Shown here: positions 55,399-64,000 of the stretch, piece by piece
How the letters are laid out: each line of letters starts with the position of its first letter
Position numbering within the stretch: position 1 is the stretch's first letter
Source: Dactylorhiza incarnata
Taxonomy: Eukaryota > Streptophyta > Magnoliopsida > Asparagales > Orchidaceae
NCBI GenBank assembly: GCA_033032865.1
Contig: JAWHQI010000185.1
Coordinates: 3,658,001-3,722,000 of the forward strand
Reading direction: 5' to 3'
Length of the DNA: 64,000 nucleotides
Notes under the pieces: generated by a model
Told to the model about the DNA's origin: nothing
Seen by the model: only the letters and a program-made list of their open reading frames with translations
Database searches by the model: none
Program-made: the position numbers and the translations under genes

Positions 55399-56580
55399 GA
55401 GGAGTTTGCTGCTCGCTAAGCCTTCTTTTGGGCAGCAGCTCAGGGATCTCCAGCTCATGTCCTGAATTTTCAAGAGGATTATGTCTATCCTCCAACTCCT
55501 GTTGCTGCCCCTCCTCCTTTGGGTGTTTTTGAAGCGGAGGAGCCTTCTTCTTTTATTGATAGAATATGTTGGGAGCCAACTCCCCACAGCTTTAGAGAGT
55601 CAAGATTGTCTATGTTCTCTGGACAGAGTGATTCTAGCTCTCATCTCCAAGCTTTCGAGTATGTAGTCACTCTAAGGTCACTCTCAGATGCGATGAGGTG
55701 TAAGTTGTTAATCATCTCTTTGGTTGGGCAGGAAAGATAGTGGATTTATAAAATACCTCCCAAGTCCATCTCCTGCTTCACCATCCTAACAACATGTGCT
55801 TCTTTTGAGGTTTGCTACCTCAAAGAAGAAAGAGTGGTCTTTTGTCCCACTTCAGGATTAAATGGTGAAAATTAGACTCTGGATCGCTTTGTTGATCGCT
55901 TCCAGGGAGAAATCCTTAGTATAAGGGATGTAGATCCCTCGCTTTATTTGGTGTCCCTATTCAATGGCCTGTAGGAAGTACATCTCAATTTTGAGGTCAC
56001 CACCAAGGAACCGAGCTCCTATCACGTGTTTATCAGCATCGAAAATAGAATCATAGAAAGGGAAATTAGCAAGCCCAACAATATCACTAATCTGACATGC
56101 AAAGCTGTCCAGAAAGGCTATGCAGGTTTCCTTCTTGCCCCTCCATTAGCCAAGCCGCCGCGTCAAGTGTTCCAACCTACAGCTCAGAGAGGAAGGAACT
56201 TCCGCCATTACCATCACTACTAGGGGCACCAACAGTTTCAACTTAAAGTGCCTCTGCTGCCAGCTCCTGTCACTCCACCACCACATTCGACACCTGTCTA
56301 TCAAGTTCTTTTTGTCCATCAACCTCTCCTGCCTTCTTCTCAGCCATCTTATAATGACTTTAAAGAGTCATTCACCGAGCTCAATGTCTCAAGGAGCGAG
56401 GTAGGTCCACCAGAAGCAGCCTTTTTACAAGAGGCCTGCTCCCTTGCAATTTAACCCGAAGACCATAAATCTTTCTCTCTACTGTGAGCATCACAGGGAG
56501 AGAGGTCATCTGACTGAAAACTGCAGAGCTCTCCGAATGTTAGTAGAGAAGCTTGTGAAAGAAGGGAAGTTGTAGGAGCT

Positions 56581-57504
56581 GATGCAGAAAGGTGATCCCT
56601 CCAAGGCTTCCACCTCCAAAAGCAAGGAGATGGTAGAGGTTCACTGGGAATGCGAAGAAGTTGATGACGTTGGTCCCCTTGGGAACGTTAGTTATCCCAG
56701 CGAGTGTGTGGATGCTAATGATGAGGGATCTTTAGGCTACCTCTTCTGCATCCATGGAGGAGCAGGTCTCAAACCTCAAAGAAAGCTAGTCTCGCTTGAG
56801 TCTATAGATCAGAGGTCACTACAACCTCATCCTCTGCTCCGGTCCAAGGGGCAGTTACCTTTGGACAAGAAGATCTTCCTCCAATCGCCAATCCCTTCAA
56901 TGATGCAGTTGTCATTAAGGCGGTGATCTAAAACTATACAATTGAAAAATATCTTGATCGATACTGGAAGCTCCGTCAACCTCCTCTTCAAGACGGCCTT
57001 CGAAGCCCTAAAGATTGGAAAATTATCCTTTCCATTGAAGGACCTTCTTATGGCTTCTCTAGAGAAAAGAAGGAGGTAGATGGGAATGTCACCCTCTTAG
57101 TGACTCTTGGAGGAATAACCAAGCTTGTCAAATTCATATTCGTTGACGCTCCAAGTAGCTACAACGCAATCTTCAGAAGGCCGATTCAAAATGAATATCA
57201 AGCGGTAGTTTCCACCTACCACCTGGCAGTGAAGTTTGCCTTAAATGGCAAGCTTTACAAGATTAGGAATGATCTGAAGAAAGCCAGAGAATCTTATGTC
57301 AAGACGGTCAATATGACTGAATCCTCTCCTCCTCAGGTTGCTGAGATCTCCCCAGCACCTCATGTACCTAATTCTACTGAAGCTGCAGAAGAGGTCGCGG
57401 AAGAAGAAGCTAGAGATGGAGTTTTCTTAGAACCTGCCCAAGCAACTCAAGTCATGCCTATCAGCAAAGAAGATGAGAGCAGGAAGCTCTTAATCAAGGC
57501 TTAA
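56581..57504 (+). pseudogene. Element L aspartic protease region (broken)
   Basis: Gag-protease spacer (56582-56926), then the protease active site LIDTGSSVNLLF near 56955-56990 (DTG intact), KTAFEALKIGKLSFPLK. After a shift come VTLLVTLGGITKLVKFIFVDAPSSYNAIFRRP (from 57088) and STYHLAVKFALNG, the conserved segment that precedes RT in Tat and Athila elements. An acidic linker follows, with a stop at 57502-57504. Confidence 0.82.
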
Positions 57505-58920
57505 TTGCCTGAAGCTGAAAAGAGTCAGCTCATCTCCCGCCTTCTAATCAACCTGGATGTCTTCGCCTGGTCAGCGGATGACATGCCAGGAGTTTATCCG
57601 GATGTCGCTTGTCAACATCTCAATATCGATCCCAACATTGCTCCCATCAAGCAAAAGAAGAGGGCGGTGGCGGTGACCTTAGCTCAGCCCATCCAGGAGG
57701 AGGTGGAGAACCTCCTCAAGGCCAAGTTCATTCAAGAGATTCAATACCTAGATTGGGTGTAGAACATTGTAATGGTTAAAAAGGCTGGAGTGAAATGGCG
57801 TATGTGTGTGGATTTTACAAAGCTTAATAAAGAATGTCCTAAAGATTGTTACCCCTTGCCTCAGATAGATTGTTTAGTTGATTTTCTGGTAGTGTATTCA
57901 TGCACGAGCTTCTTAGATGCAATCTCTAGCTATCACCAAATTAGAATGCATAATCCTGATGTCCCTCACACCTCATTCATCACAAATGATGGTTGCTTCC
58001 GCTATCTCGTAATGCTTTTCGGGCTAAAGAATGTTGGTGCTACTTATCAAGAAATGATGGACACCATCTTTAAAACTCAAAAATAAAGAAATTTAGAGGT
58101 CTATTTGTTGGCCTTCTAATAAAAAAGCAAATCCTTCTCAGCTCGCCTTAATGATCTAATCGAAACATTTGCAACTCTCCAGACCTTCAAAATGAGGTTG
58201 AACCCATTGAAATGTGTCTTCGGAGCTAGCAAAGGGTCGTTTCTTGGCCATCTCCTCACTCCGGAGGGATTAGAACCGAATCCTGATAAGGTGAAGGCTA
58301 TCTTAGAAATGTCACCTCCCAAGTCCTCCAATAAAGTTTAGCAGGTAGGCGGGAGGATGTCAGGCTTGAGTCATTTTATCTCTCGGTCAGGAGATAAAAC
58401 TACTCCTTTCTTCAAGACTCTCTGTGGAGGAGCTAAATTTGAGTGGACAAAAGAGTGTGATGATGCTTTCAATCAGCTTAAGAAGCAGCTAATGTAAACT
58501 CCTTTGCTCCAAAGCCCAAGAACGGGAGAAGATCTCTTCTTTTATCTTGGAGTTGGCTCCGATGCCATCCTATTTTTGCTAATCAGGGATGAAAAGAAAA
58601 GACAGTTTCTAGTTAATTATGTGAGCAAAATCTTGAAGCATGCGGAAACCCATTATCTGATCCTTGAGAAGTTTGCATTAATGCTTGTGACTTCAACATG
58701 AAGGCTAAGACCTTATTTACAAGTTTATTCAATTCAGGTGGTCACTGATCTCCCATTAAAGAGAGTGTTAGAAAATCTAGAACACTCAGGTAGATTTGCA
58801 AAGTGGGCAATAGAGCTCAGTGATTTCGATATTTCTTATGTTCCCAGAGTGGCAATCAAAGCCCAGGTGCTAGAAGATATCATGATTGATGCAAAGGAAG
58901 TGAGCTCATAAAAAGGGATC
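57505..58920 (+). pseudogene. Element L reverse transcriptase and RNase H; catalytic box destroyed
   Basis: RT shows NLDVFAWSADDMPGV, CQHLNIDP, MVKKAGVKWRMCVDFTKLNKECPKD, YPLPQID, SFLDAISSYHQI and FRYLVMLFGLKN. After the stop at 58084 the expected YIDD box reads YLLAF followed by two stops (58099-58122). Then RLNDLIETF, LNPLKCVFGA, GSFLGHLLTPEG and the connection domain FKTLCGGAKFEWTKECDDAF. RNase H remnants (YFLYLGVGSDAI-like, YVSKILKHAETHY, KWAIELSDFDISYVPR) are interrupted by stops near 58340, 58496 and 58699. Confidence 0.87.
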
Positions 58921-59358
58921 GGAATACCTTTAGCCTATATCATGTTCGTCGATGGAGATTCAGGAAGAAATCCATCTGGAGATGGAGTTGTTCTGATTAA
59001 CCCAAATGGGGTTTGATTAGATCAAGCCCGAAAGTTTTACTTTCCAACAACAATCAATCAAGCGGAGTATGAAGCCATGCTCGCTGGTCTTAAATTTGCA
59101 AGAGAGCTAGTAATTGAAGATGTCGAAGTCAAGACTGATTCTCTAGTAATGGCGTCTCAAGTGAATGGAATATTCGAGACCAGAGATCACATTTTAAAGC
59201 AGAATCAAGTTCTAGTAAATGTCAAAATAGGCAAGTTCAAGGGCTTCACTATTCAGCACATTCCTATAGAGGAAAATGCAGAAGCTGATGAGTTGGCCAT
59301 GTTTGGTCTCCTTTTAGAGGGAGCCACTTCGAAAGTGTTTCACCCAGCCATTGAATAG
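58921..59358 (+). pseudogene. Element L second RNase H (archaeal-type, Tat hallmark)
   Basis: IMFVDGDSGRNPSGDGVVLINP (58940-59010, first Asp present), a stop near 59013, then FYFPTTINQAEYEAMLAGLKFARELVIEDVEVKTDS (catalytic Glu in AEYEA and Asp in TDS) and IPIEENAEADELA. This is a complete RNase H fold separate from the RT-linked one, as reported for Tat/Ogre-type gypsy elements. Apart from one stop the segment is open. Confidence 0.82.
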
Positions 59359-60638
59359 GGAAATATCATGAAGATGGATCAACGTCTTGGATGGATCCTT
59401 TCATCCTCTACCTCTCAGCTGGAGTGTTCCATCCAACGGTAAAGGATAGGAAGAGGTTTAAATTGAAAGCGGATTATTACTATCTTGTTGCAGGAGTGCT
59501 TTAGAGGAAGGCATTTATCTCACCTTTGTCGAGGTGTGTCTCTAAGGAAGAGATTTTGGTCGTTCTTTGAGAGATTTTTTAGGATAATGTGACAGTCACT
59601 CAGGAGCCAGAACTCTAAAAAAAGGATTCGGAGGCAAGTTTATTTCTGTCCTCAAATGAGGAAGGATGCAGAGAAGTTTGCAAAAATGTGTGTTCAATGC
59701 CAAAAATTTGCTCCTCTTCAACATCAACCGGCTCAACAACTCAAGTCGATAGCAACTCCATAACCATTTGCGGTTTGGGGGATGGATTTGATTCGGCATT
59801 TTCCCTTGGCTAATGGACAACGCAGGTTTATCTTGGTGATGATAGATTATTTCAGCAAGTGGATCAAGACATAGGCGTTGTATAAAACCACTACCCAGGT
59901 TGTAAGGAATTTTATCTAGAGGAGATAGTATGTCGACATGGAATTCCTATGGCAATCATCATAGATAATGGTCCTCAATTCAACAGCTCCAGTCTTATAA
60001 ACTTATGTTATCAAATATGCACCGAGCTGCGGTTTTACTTTCATACATCATCCTAGAAGTAATGGACAGATAGAAGCCGCCAACAAACTGATAATCAACC
60101 CCTTGTAGAAGAAATGCAGAACCTCAGAGGCAATAGTGCAATTCAGTTACCTTCAGTATTATGGGCTTTGAGGACAACTGCAACCTCAGCTACTGGAGAA
60201 ACTACTTTCAAACTATCTCATGGCTCGGAAGCTCTTATTCCAGTTAAGTTTGAAGTAAAAAGTCCAAGGGTGTTGTTATTTCAGCAGAACCAAGATAGTT
60301 GGCTGGAAGGAAATGATGAAGAGCTAAAATGCAGCCTAGACCTCATTGAAGAGCTAAGAGATACAACAATAATTAGAGAAGAGGAGGTAAAGAAAAGAAT
60401 GGACAAGTATTTTCACAAGAATGTTAGAGTCAAAGAGTTTGATGTTGGTGATCTTGTCCTCAAGAAGGTGTATGCATCAGCAAGATCTGGCTCAGTTGGA
60501 AAGCTCAATCCAAATTGGGCAGGGCCATTCATTATCAAAGAAGTGCTAAAAAATGGAGACTACCATCTCCAAAATAATGAAATAGAGGAGCTCTCCCATA
60601 CATGGAGTGGAGATGATCTCAAGCGTTTCTTATCTTGA
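59359..60638 (+). pseudogene. Element L integrase (core broken, C-terminus open)
   Basis: Zinc-finger half CVQCQKFAPLQHQPA near 59690, then WGMDLIRHFPLANGQ (59779, first Asp), IIIDNGPQFNS (59955, second Asp, other frame) and SNGQIEAANKLI (60057, catalytic Glu). Several stops and shifts between. From 60114 to 60638 a 174-codon open segment carries the C-terminal part: PSVLWALRTTATSATGETTF, LIEELRDTTIIREEEVKKRM, VGDLVLKKV and LNPNWAGPFIIKEV, ending at 60636-60638. Confidence 0.85.
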
Positions 60639-61000
60639 AAGATGGTATTTTTTACTTCTTTATTTCCTTTTGTTTGCAAGCATTATGGTGATATGGTTGT
60701 AACCTCTTGCATTGCATATATCGAAAGAGAAGCATTGAGATAGATTGTTATCAAAGGCTAAAATCCTACCAAGAGATACATCGATGGATCCTACTTGATG
60801 CCACCTTGACTTGAAGCTTGAAATGTAAATCTACCATGACCATAGGTAGTAGGGACAATTCACACCTGTTTAGTAGTAGCTCGTCAAGCTAGTGTGGAGG
60901 AACTTTAGGATATCAGGTCCTTGCTGACATTTGACACACCTCTGTATCAAGGGAGGTCTAGGTGAATGTCCAGCTCTATCATGCATTTTAGGACATCATT
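60639..61000 (+). other. Element L sequence after pol, no gene seen
   Basis: About 360 bp with no supported coding region, between the integrase stop and the first repeat array. Confidence 0.5.
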
Positions 61001-61004
61001 ATAT

Positions 61005-61505
61005 TCTTGATGATCCTTAGAGGAAAGCAATGTTGGTGAAACTCCTCAGTAGGACAGCACCTGCCCTAGTGATCATCATTCTCTATGACACTCGAATACT
61101 CATTGGTTCAACGATGTCCAAGGGGAAGTCAGTAGTATCTATGACCATTGCCTGAGCCCTTCAGTGGATAGGGTGCTATAACCTTAATGATCTCTTGGGA
61201 AAAGCAATGTCGGTGTAGTCTTGCAGCATGACCGCACCTGCCTTTTTGATCATTTAGAGTTATTCACCTCTCTTCTTTCCTCTCTTCTTAGGGCATTACA
61301 ACCATACCGATCTCTTAAGGAAAGCAATGCCGGTGTAGCCCTGCAGCATGACCGCACCTACCCTTCTAATCATTCTAGTTTGTATACATCTTACCATCGA
61401 GGTCTCTTCTTCTTAGAGTGTAATAATTGTAATGATCTCTTTAGTAAAGCAATGTCAGTATAGCCTTGCAGTATGACCGCACATGCCCTTTGGATCATTT
61501 CGTAT
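61005..61505 (+). repeat. Repeat array R1 in element L 3' region
   Basis: Four diverged copies of a unit of about 75 bp, recognised by aaagcaatg (c/t)cggtgta and gcatgaccgcacctgcc, with aaagcaa at 61024, 61201, 61321 and 61446. Spacings are 177, 120 and 125 bp. Copies two to four are clearly the closest. Small plus-strand frames here are fortuitous. Confidence 0.75.
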
Positions 61506-61539
61506 TATACACCTCTCGAGCTTTAAGTCTCTCTTTTTG

Positions 61540-62400
61540 TTGTGAATGGGCAGTCTGAGGTTTTTGAGATCGCCCGTTTTGGGGCATCTCGTGATGTTAT
61601 ACAGCGGCGGTCTAGAATATCTGAGACTGCCGCCTAAGTTCCTTGGCATTTTATTATGATAAGAGGCGGTCTAAAACATGTAAGACCACCATCAAGAATT
61701 TTTTGGTCCTATTCTATGAAAGGGTGTTCTGGAGCATCTGAGACCGCCGCCTGGGTTTTTTTATGCATGCATGAGTTAAGAATTAGTCGAAGATATCTGA
61801 GATCATCAACTGCAGAACCTTTCTAAAATGTATTTTTATTGGCGGTCTAGAGAAATTGAGACCTCAGACTAAGTACTTCCTTTTACTTGTCTTTTCGAAA
61901 GTATATGAGGATATTCATGAGATCTCTTTTCTATGATTCTACTAAGTGACGGTCTAGGAAAGGTGAGACCTCTAGCTATCTGTCCTTAATAAAGGTTCTG
62001 GATTTTTCAAGCATTAAGGAATCTGGATTAAATGAGATCTCACCCCGATACTTCTACCAAGTAGCGGTCTGAAAAGATGAGAGTGTTGGTTATATCTTTG
62101 AAGTTCCAAAGTTCTTCAAAGAGTAGTTATCATCCGCAGAAGGAGCGGTCTGAATTATTGGAGATCGCCCTTCATCTCTTGCTCAAGTATTATTCTAAGT
62201 AACTTTAAATGTTCAGGATCATTATTTATGAAGTGTTATGATTTGACATATAGGTAGAGGGTTTTCATTTATTAGAGATCATTATTCACATGCAATCTCA
62301 TCTAAATATGACAATCTCATAATACGGCACTCTAATGAGATTAAAGTTTAACATTCCTCATCTTCTTATAGGGCAGTCTGATGAAAAACAGATCGCCATT
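61540..62400 (+). repeat. Repeat array R2: short inverted repeats with GCGGTCT / GAGACCGCC arms
   Basis: At least ten units of the form GCGGTCT - 6 to 12 bases - GAGA(C/T)CGCC, in varied states of decay, near 61548, 61607, 61665, 61728, 61788, 61841, 61949, 62010, 62063, 62148 and 62371, roughly every 50-100 bp. The clearest is ggcggtctagaatatctgag followed by actgccgcc (61606). Each can fold into a small hairpin. Confidence 0.7.
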
Positions 62401-62875
62401 ATGAGTTGTTGTACTTGGTATAAATTATTGTATGGGATCTTCTTGTATATAGTTATTATTTCAAGTTCGGCAATACTAAAGGCATTGAGATCAAATGTCA
62501 ATTCTACCTCTAGAAAATGATATCGTATATAACAAAAATTATCTATTGTGTTCGATTCTTCTTCACTACGGATTATGATGAGATTGCCAATGGTAAGATC
62601 GACACAAGTAATAAAGAATAAGGGAAGAATTCATTCTCAAAAGAGGCAAAGGTATGCAAAAACTTGTTTTCATTTCATTTGTGTAAATACATAGTTCGCG
62701 CGGCCTCAATACCCGCGATCTCAATTTGAAAAGAACAAAAGAAAATTAACAATATATACACTCTGGGTCTTTTAATTGCTCTTCAATTTCTTCGGAGATC
62801 GCTCACATGATGATGAAGATTCGGTCTCTTCGAAAGAGTCCTCCGAGCTTTTATGTGGAATTCTTGACCTAGAGT
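62401..62875 (+). other. Element L sequence between repeat array R2 and the antisense gene
   Basis: AT-rich, no supported gene. Short purine-rich patch at about 62618-62650. Confidence 0.45.
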
Positions 62876-63181
62876 TTAAGGCTGCAATCGAACTTGTGTC
62901 ATCGCCTTCAACATACTGGCTTCCACTTGCATCGTCCGTGCCTCCATCGATCTCAACATCTTCCTCTTCTTCAGGGCCTCGAGTGTTGTGATCGACTGCT
63001 CGTCTATCATTCTTGCCACATCAGGAAAGTGGCCGACAAATTTAGCTTCCTTGAATTCTTTGGTGAGGCCGCAACTATCATGAAGTTCAGTGATTTTCGA
63101 CTCCGACGCATATTTTACGAGCTGCATCATGGAATTTTGGAAGTCTAGATTTTCCATATGATATGTCGCTTTCTTTAATTG
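62876..63181 (-). CDS. Antisense gene in element L, downstream exon (hypothetical)
   Basis: Open for about 102 codons from 63181 to a stop at 62876-62878. The protein is hydrophilic and likely helical (VKYASESKITELHDS, EFKEAKFVGHFPDVARM, LEALKKRKMLRSMEAR). It begins right after ttcttctttttgcag, a good plant 3' splice site (AG at 63183-63182). Reading phase agrees with the upstream exon if an intron of 75 bp (63256-63182) is removed. Function not recognised. Tat-lineage elements such as Grande are known to carry an extra antisense ORF after integrase. Confidence 0.5.
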   Translation of the reverse strand, partial: QLKKATYHMENLDFQNSMMQLVKYASESKITELHDSCGLTKEFKEAKFVGHFPDVARMIDEQSITTLEALKKRKMLRSMEARTMQVEASMLKAMTQVRLQP

Positions 63182-63256
63182 CTGCAAAAAGAAGACTGTC
63201 AGGTCACGCGGTCATAAAAAAAGGAAACCGGTAGACCGCGGGTAAAATAATACTAC

Positions 63257-63502
63257 ATCTATTTCTTCCTGCAGGAGACCATTATCTTTCACGTCCATCC
63301 GAAAAGTTCGACCCATATGGTGGTTCAGGACCGTGCTCCTAGCGGTCACCTGTACACAGGTGTCTGGGAGCATTTCGGTCTCAATGTCATATGCTTCCCT
63401 GACATTGCTTTTGTCGTAGAGCGCAGAGGTGCCGCAAAGGCATCGCGCGTCAGCCTCCCACTCCACAAAGGGAGGTCGGTAGACACATTCACACTCTTGC
63501 AT
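63257..63502 (-). CDS. Antisense gene in element L, upstream exon (hypothetical)
   Basis: 82 codons from ATG 63502 to GAT at 63257, followed by GTAGTA as a candidate 5' splice site. Ends DVKDNGLLQEEID. If unspliced it would run 14 more codons to a stop at 63212. The start is uncertain: an overlapping frame shows AEKVLTQREIRKKRD near 63680 and may be the true upstream coding sequence, in which case a frameshift lies near 63490. Confidence 0.45.
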
Positions 63503-63559
63503 TTATAGCCCCACTTTAGTAGGGGCTTCCCCTTAGTGTTCGTCAGCCTTTTCGCAAAG

Positions 63560-64000
63560 CCGGTTAGAGGATAGGGCTTGGTGGCGGCCTCTGACTCGCT
63601 GCCAGGCTTTGCGGTCTCCTATTCGAGGTCTCTCTTCTTCCTTATTTCTCTTTGAGTAAGCACCTTTTCAGCTGGTGCCATGGGGTCAATTTCAGGGAAC
63701 ACAAAGGTCAATGAAACAAAGAACAAGTGTTAGAGAAAAAGTCAAAGGTAAAATTGATGAGATCGCATGAGACCGCTAGAAGCATCTTACTTTCTTCAGG
63801 ACTAATCTCGGAGATCGCTGGCTAGATCCCCATGTAGTGGAGGAGATCGAATCGCTTGTTTGCCGGGAAGGCTAGATGCTTGATTTCCGCTTCCAAGTGG
63901 GTTTTGGGAGCGCAAAAGACCCCTTCAGCTCGGTGGGACGGCATGGATTGGAGACCACCGAGGTCGCCTTTGAACACCAAAAACCTTTCTGTCTAGAAAG
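63560..64000 (-). pseudogene. Antisense gene in element L, 5' part running off the window (uncertain)
   Basis: Minus strand from the window end: ERFLVFKGDLGGLQSMPSHR and FCAPKTHLEAEIKHLAFPAN in one frame to about 63850, one stop, then SEISPEES and a possible splice donor GTAAGA near 63788. A later segment MAPAEKVLTQREIRKKRDLE starts at 63682, with a stop after it. These look like exons of the same antisense gene but the joins are guesses. Confidence 0.35.

Larger units (their letters stand above)
54681..56580 (+). pseudogene. Element L gag, split by miniature element T
   Basis: From ATG 54681 (MFNLVTLSVVS) into a coiled-coil-like part (LLHEQSRREAA, ETAQQLEAM), interrupted by T at 54975-55398. 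It then resumes with AARQAFFWAAAQGSPAHVL and the gag core (55560-56230: DRICWEPTPHSF, KRIS-like basic parts, YHVFISIENRIIEREI). A Cys/His segment CEHHRERGHLTENC near 56480-56522 looks like the RNA-binding knuckle. Multiple stops and frameshifts. The assignment rests on position and on this gag type being typical of Tat elements. Confidence 0.7.
54571..64000 (+). mobile_element. Element L: Tat-lineage Ty3/gypsy element, both LTRs not seen
   Basis: Plus strand gypsy order: gag, protease, RT, RNase H, a second (archaeal-type) RNase H, integrase. The second RNase H between RNase H and integrase, and the integrase tail ETTFKLSHGSEALIPV, point to the Tat lineage. The 5' LTR is missing at the junction with K (54570). 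After pol come two repeat arrays and an antisense gene, and the 3' LTR presumably lies beyond the window. Miniature element T sits in gag. Confidence 0.82.

Noticed and set aside
56248..56454. Separate small Pro-rich gene
   Set aside because: Lies between L gag core and its Cys/His segment on the same strand; best read as the Pro-rich part of gag after a frameshift.
63317..63508. Plus-strand 63-codon frame opposite the antisense gene
   Set aside because: No similarity and no signals; the minus-strand frame has splice sites in phase and a more protein-like composition.

Overview
This is a stretch of plant (angiosperm) nuclear genome made almost entirely of LTR retrotransposons nested inside one another. 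I cannot name the species. No single-copy host gene, rRNA gene, tRNA gene or CRISPR array was recognised. The plant assignment rests on initiator-Met primer sites (TGGTATCAGAG), plant-type Ty1/copia elements of at least two lineages (one Sirevirus-like, with C-runs at LTR ends, GGGGGAGAT polypurine tracts and an extra ORF after pol), a Tat-lineage Ty3/gypsy element with a second RNase H, and a miniature TRIM/SMART element. Element letters A-L, S and T are mine.

Layout. (1) 1-4277: 3' part of copia A (+), inserted just before the polypurine tract of Sirevirus-like G (+), whose 3' LTR is 4308-5561. (2) A minus-strand Sirevirus-like element D is the host of the left two thirds. It survives as five pieces: 5562-7283 (RT, integrase), 14722-15292 (integrase start, protease), 27039-28278 (gag) and 39952 to about 40190 (gag), plus whatever lies left of G. 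G, B, C and E are all insertions in it. (3) B (+ copia, 7284-14721, target duplication caggc) carries in its 3' LTR a solo LTR S of the C family (12584-13692, duplication gaagt). (4) C (+, 15293-27038, duplication catat/catac) has only gag remnants and holds minus-strand copia H (18911 to about 23420). (5) E (+ Sirevirus-like, 28279-39951) has gag, pol and a 907-codon third ORF. (6) To the right, minus-strand F (about 40190-51088) contains the complete copia I (43609-49746). F sits in J, and J sits in the LTR of K. (7) From 54571 to the window end lies L (+, Tat-type gypsy), holding the 424-bp miniature element T (54975-55398, perfect duplication gagga), then two repeat arrays and a probable intron-containing antisense gene.

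All coding regions are broken to some degree by stops and frameshifts. The least damaged are H (a 678-codon RT/RNase H frame), I (both LTRs, five stops and one shift) and E. Two junctions with no LTR (about 40190 and 54570) and the truncated 5' end of H are best read as illegitimate-recombination deletions.

Beyond the nesting, each LTR family has its own short CpG-rich motif repeated many times upstream of a TATA box: GCGGTCT in A/B/H/I/K, CCGCTGAGAC in F/G/J, TTCGACGAA in E and GGTAGCGCTAGCGC in C/S. In E the motif reappears, as a palindromic array of about 31-bp period, inside gag and again directly upstream of a TATA box before the third ORF. This suggests an internal promoter. The GCGGTCT motif of the copia LTRs also recurs as an array of short inverted repeats in the unrelated gypsy element L.
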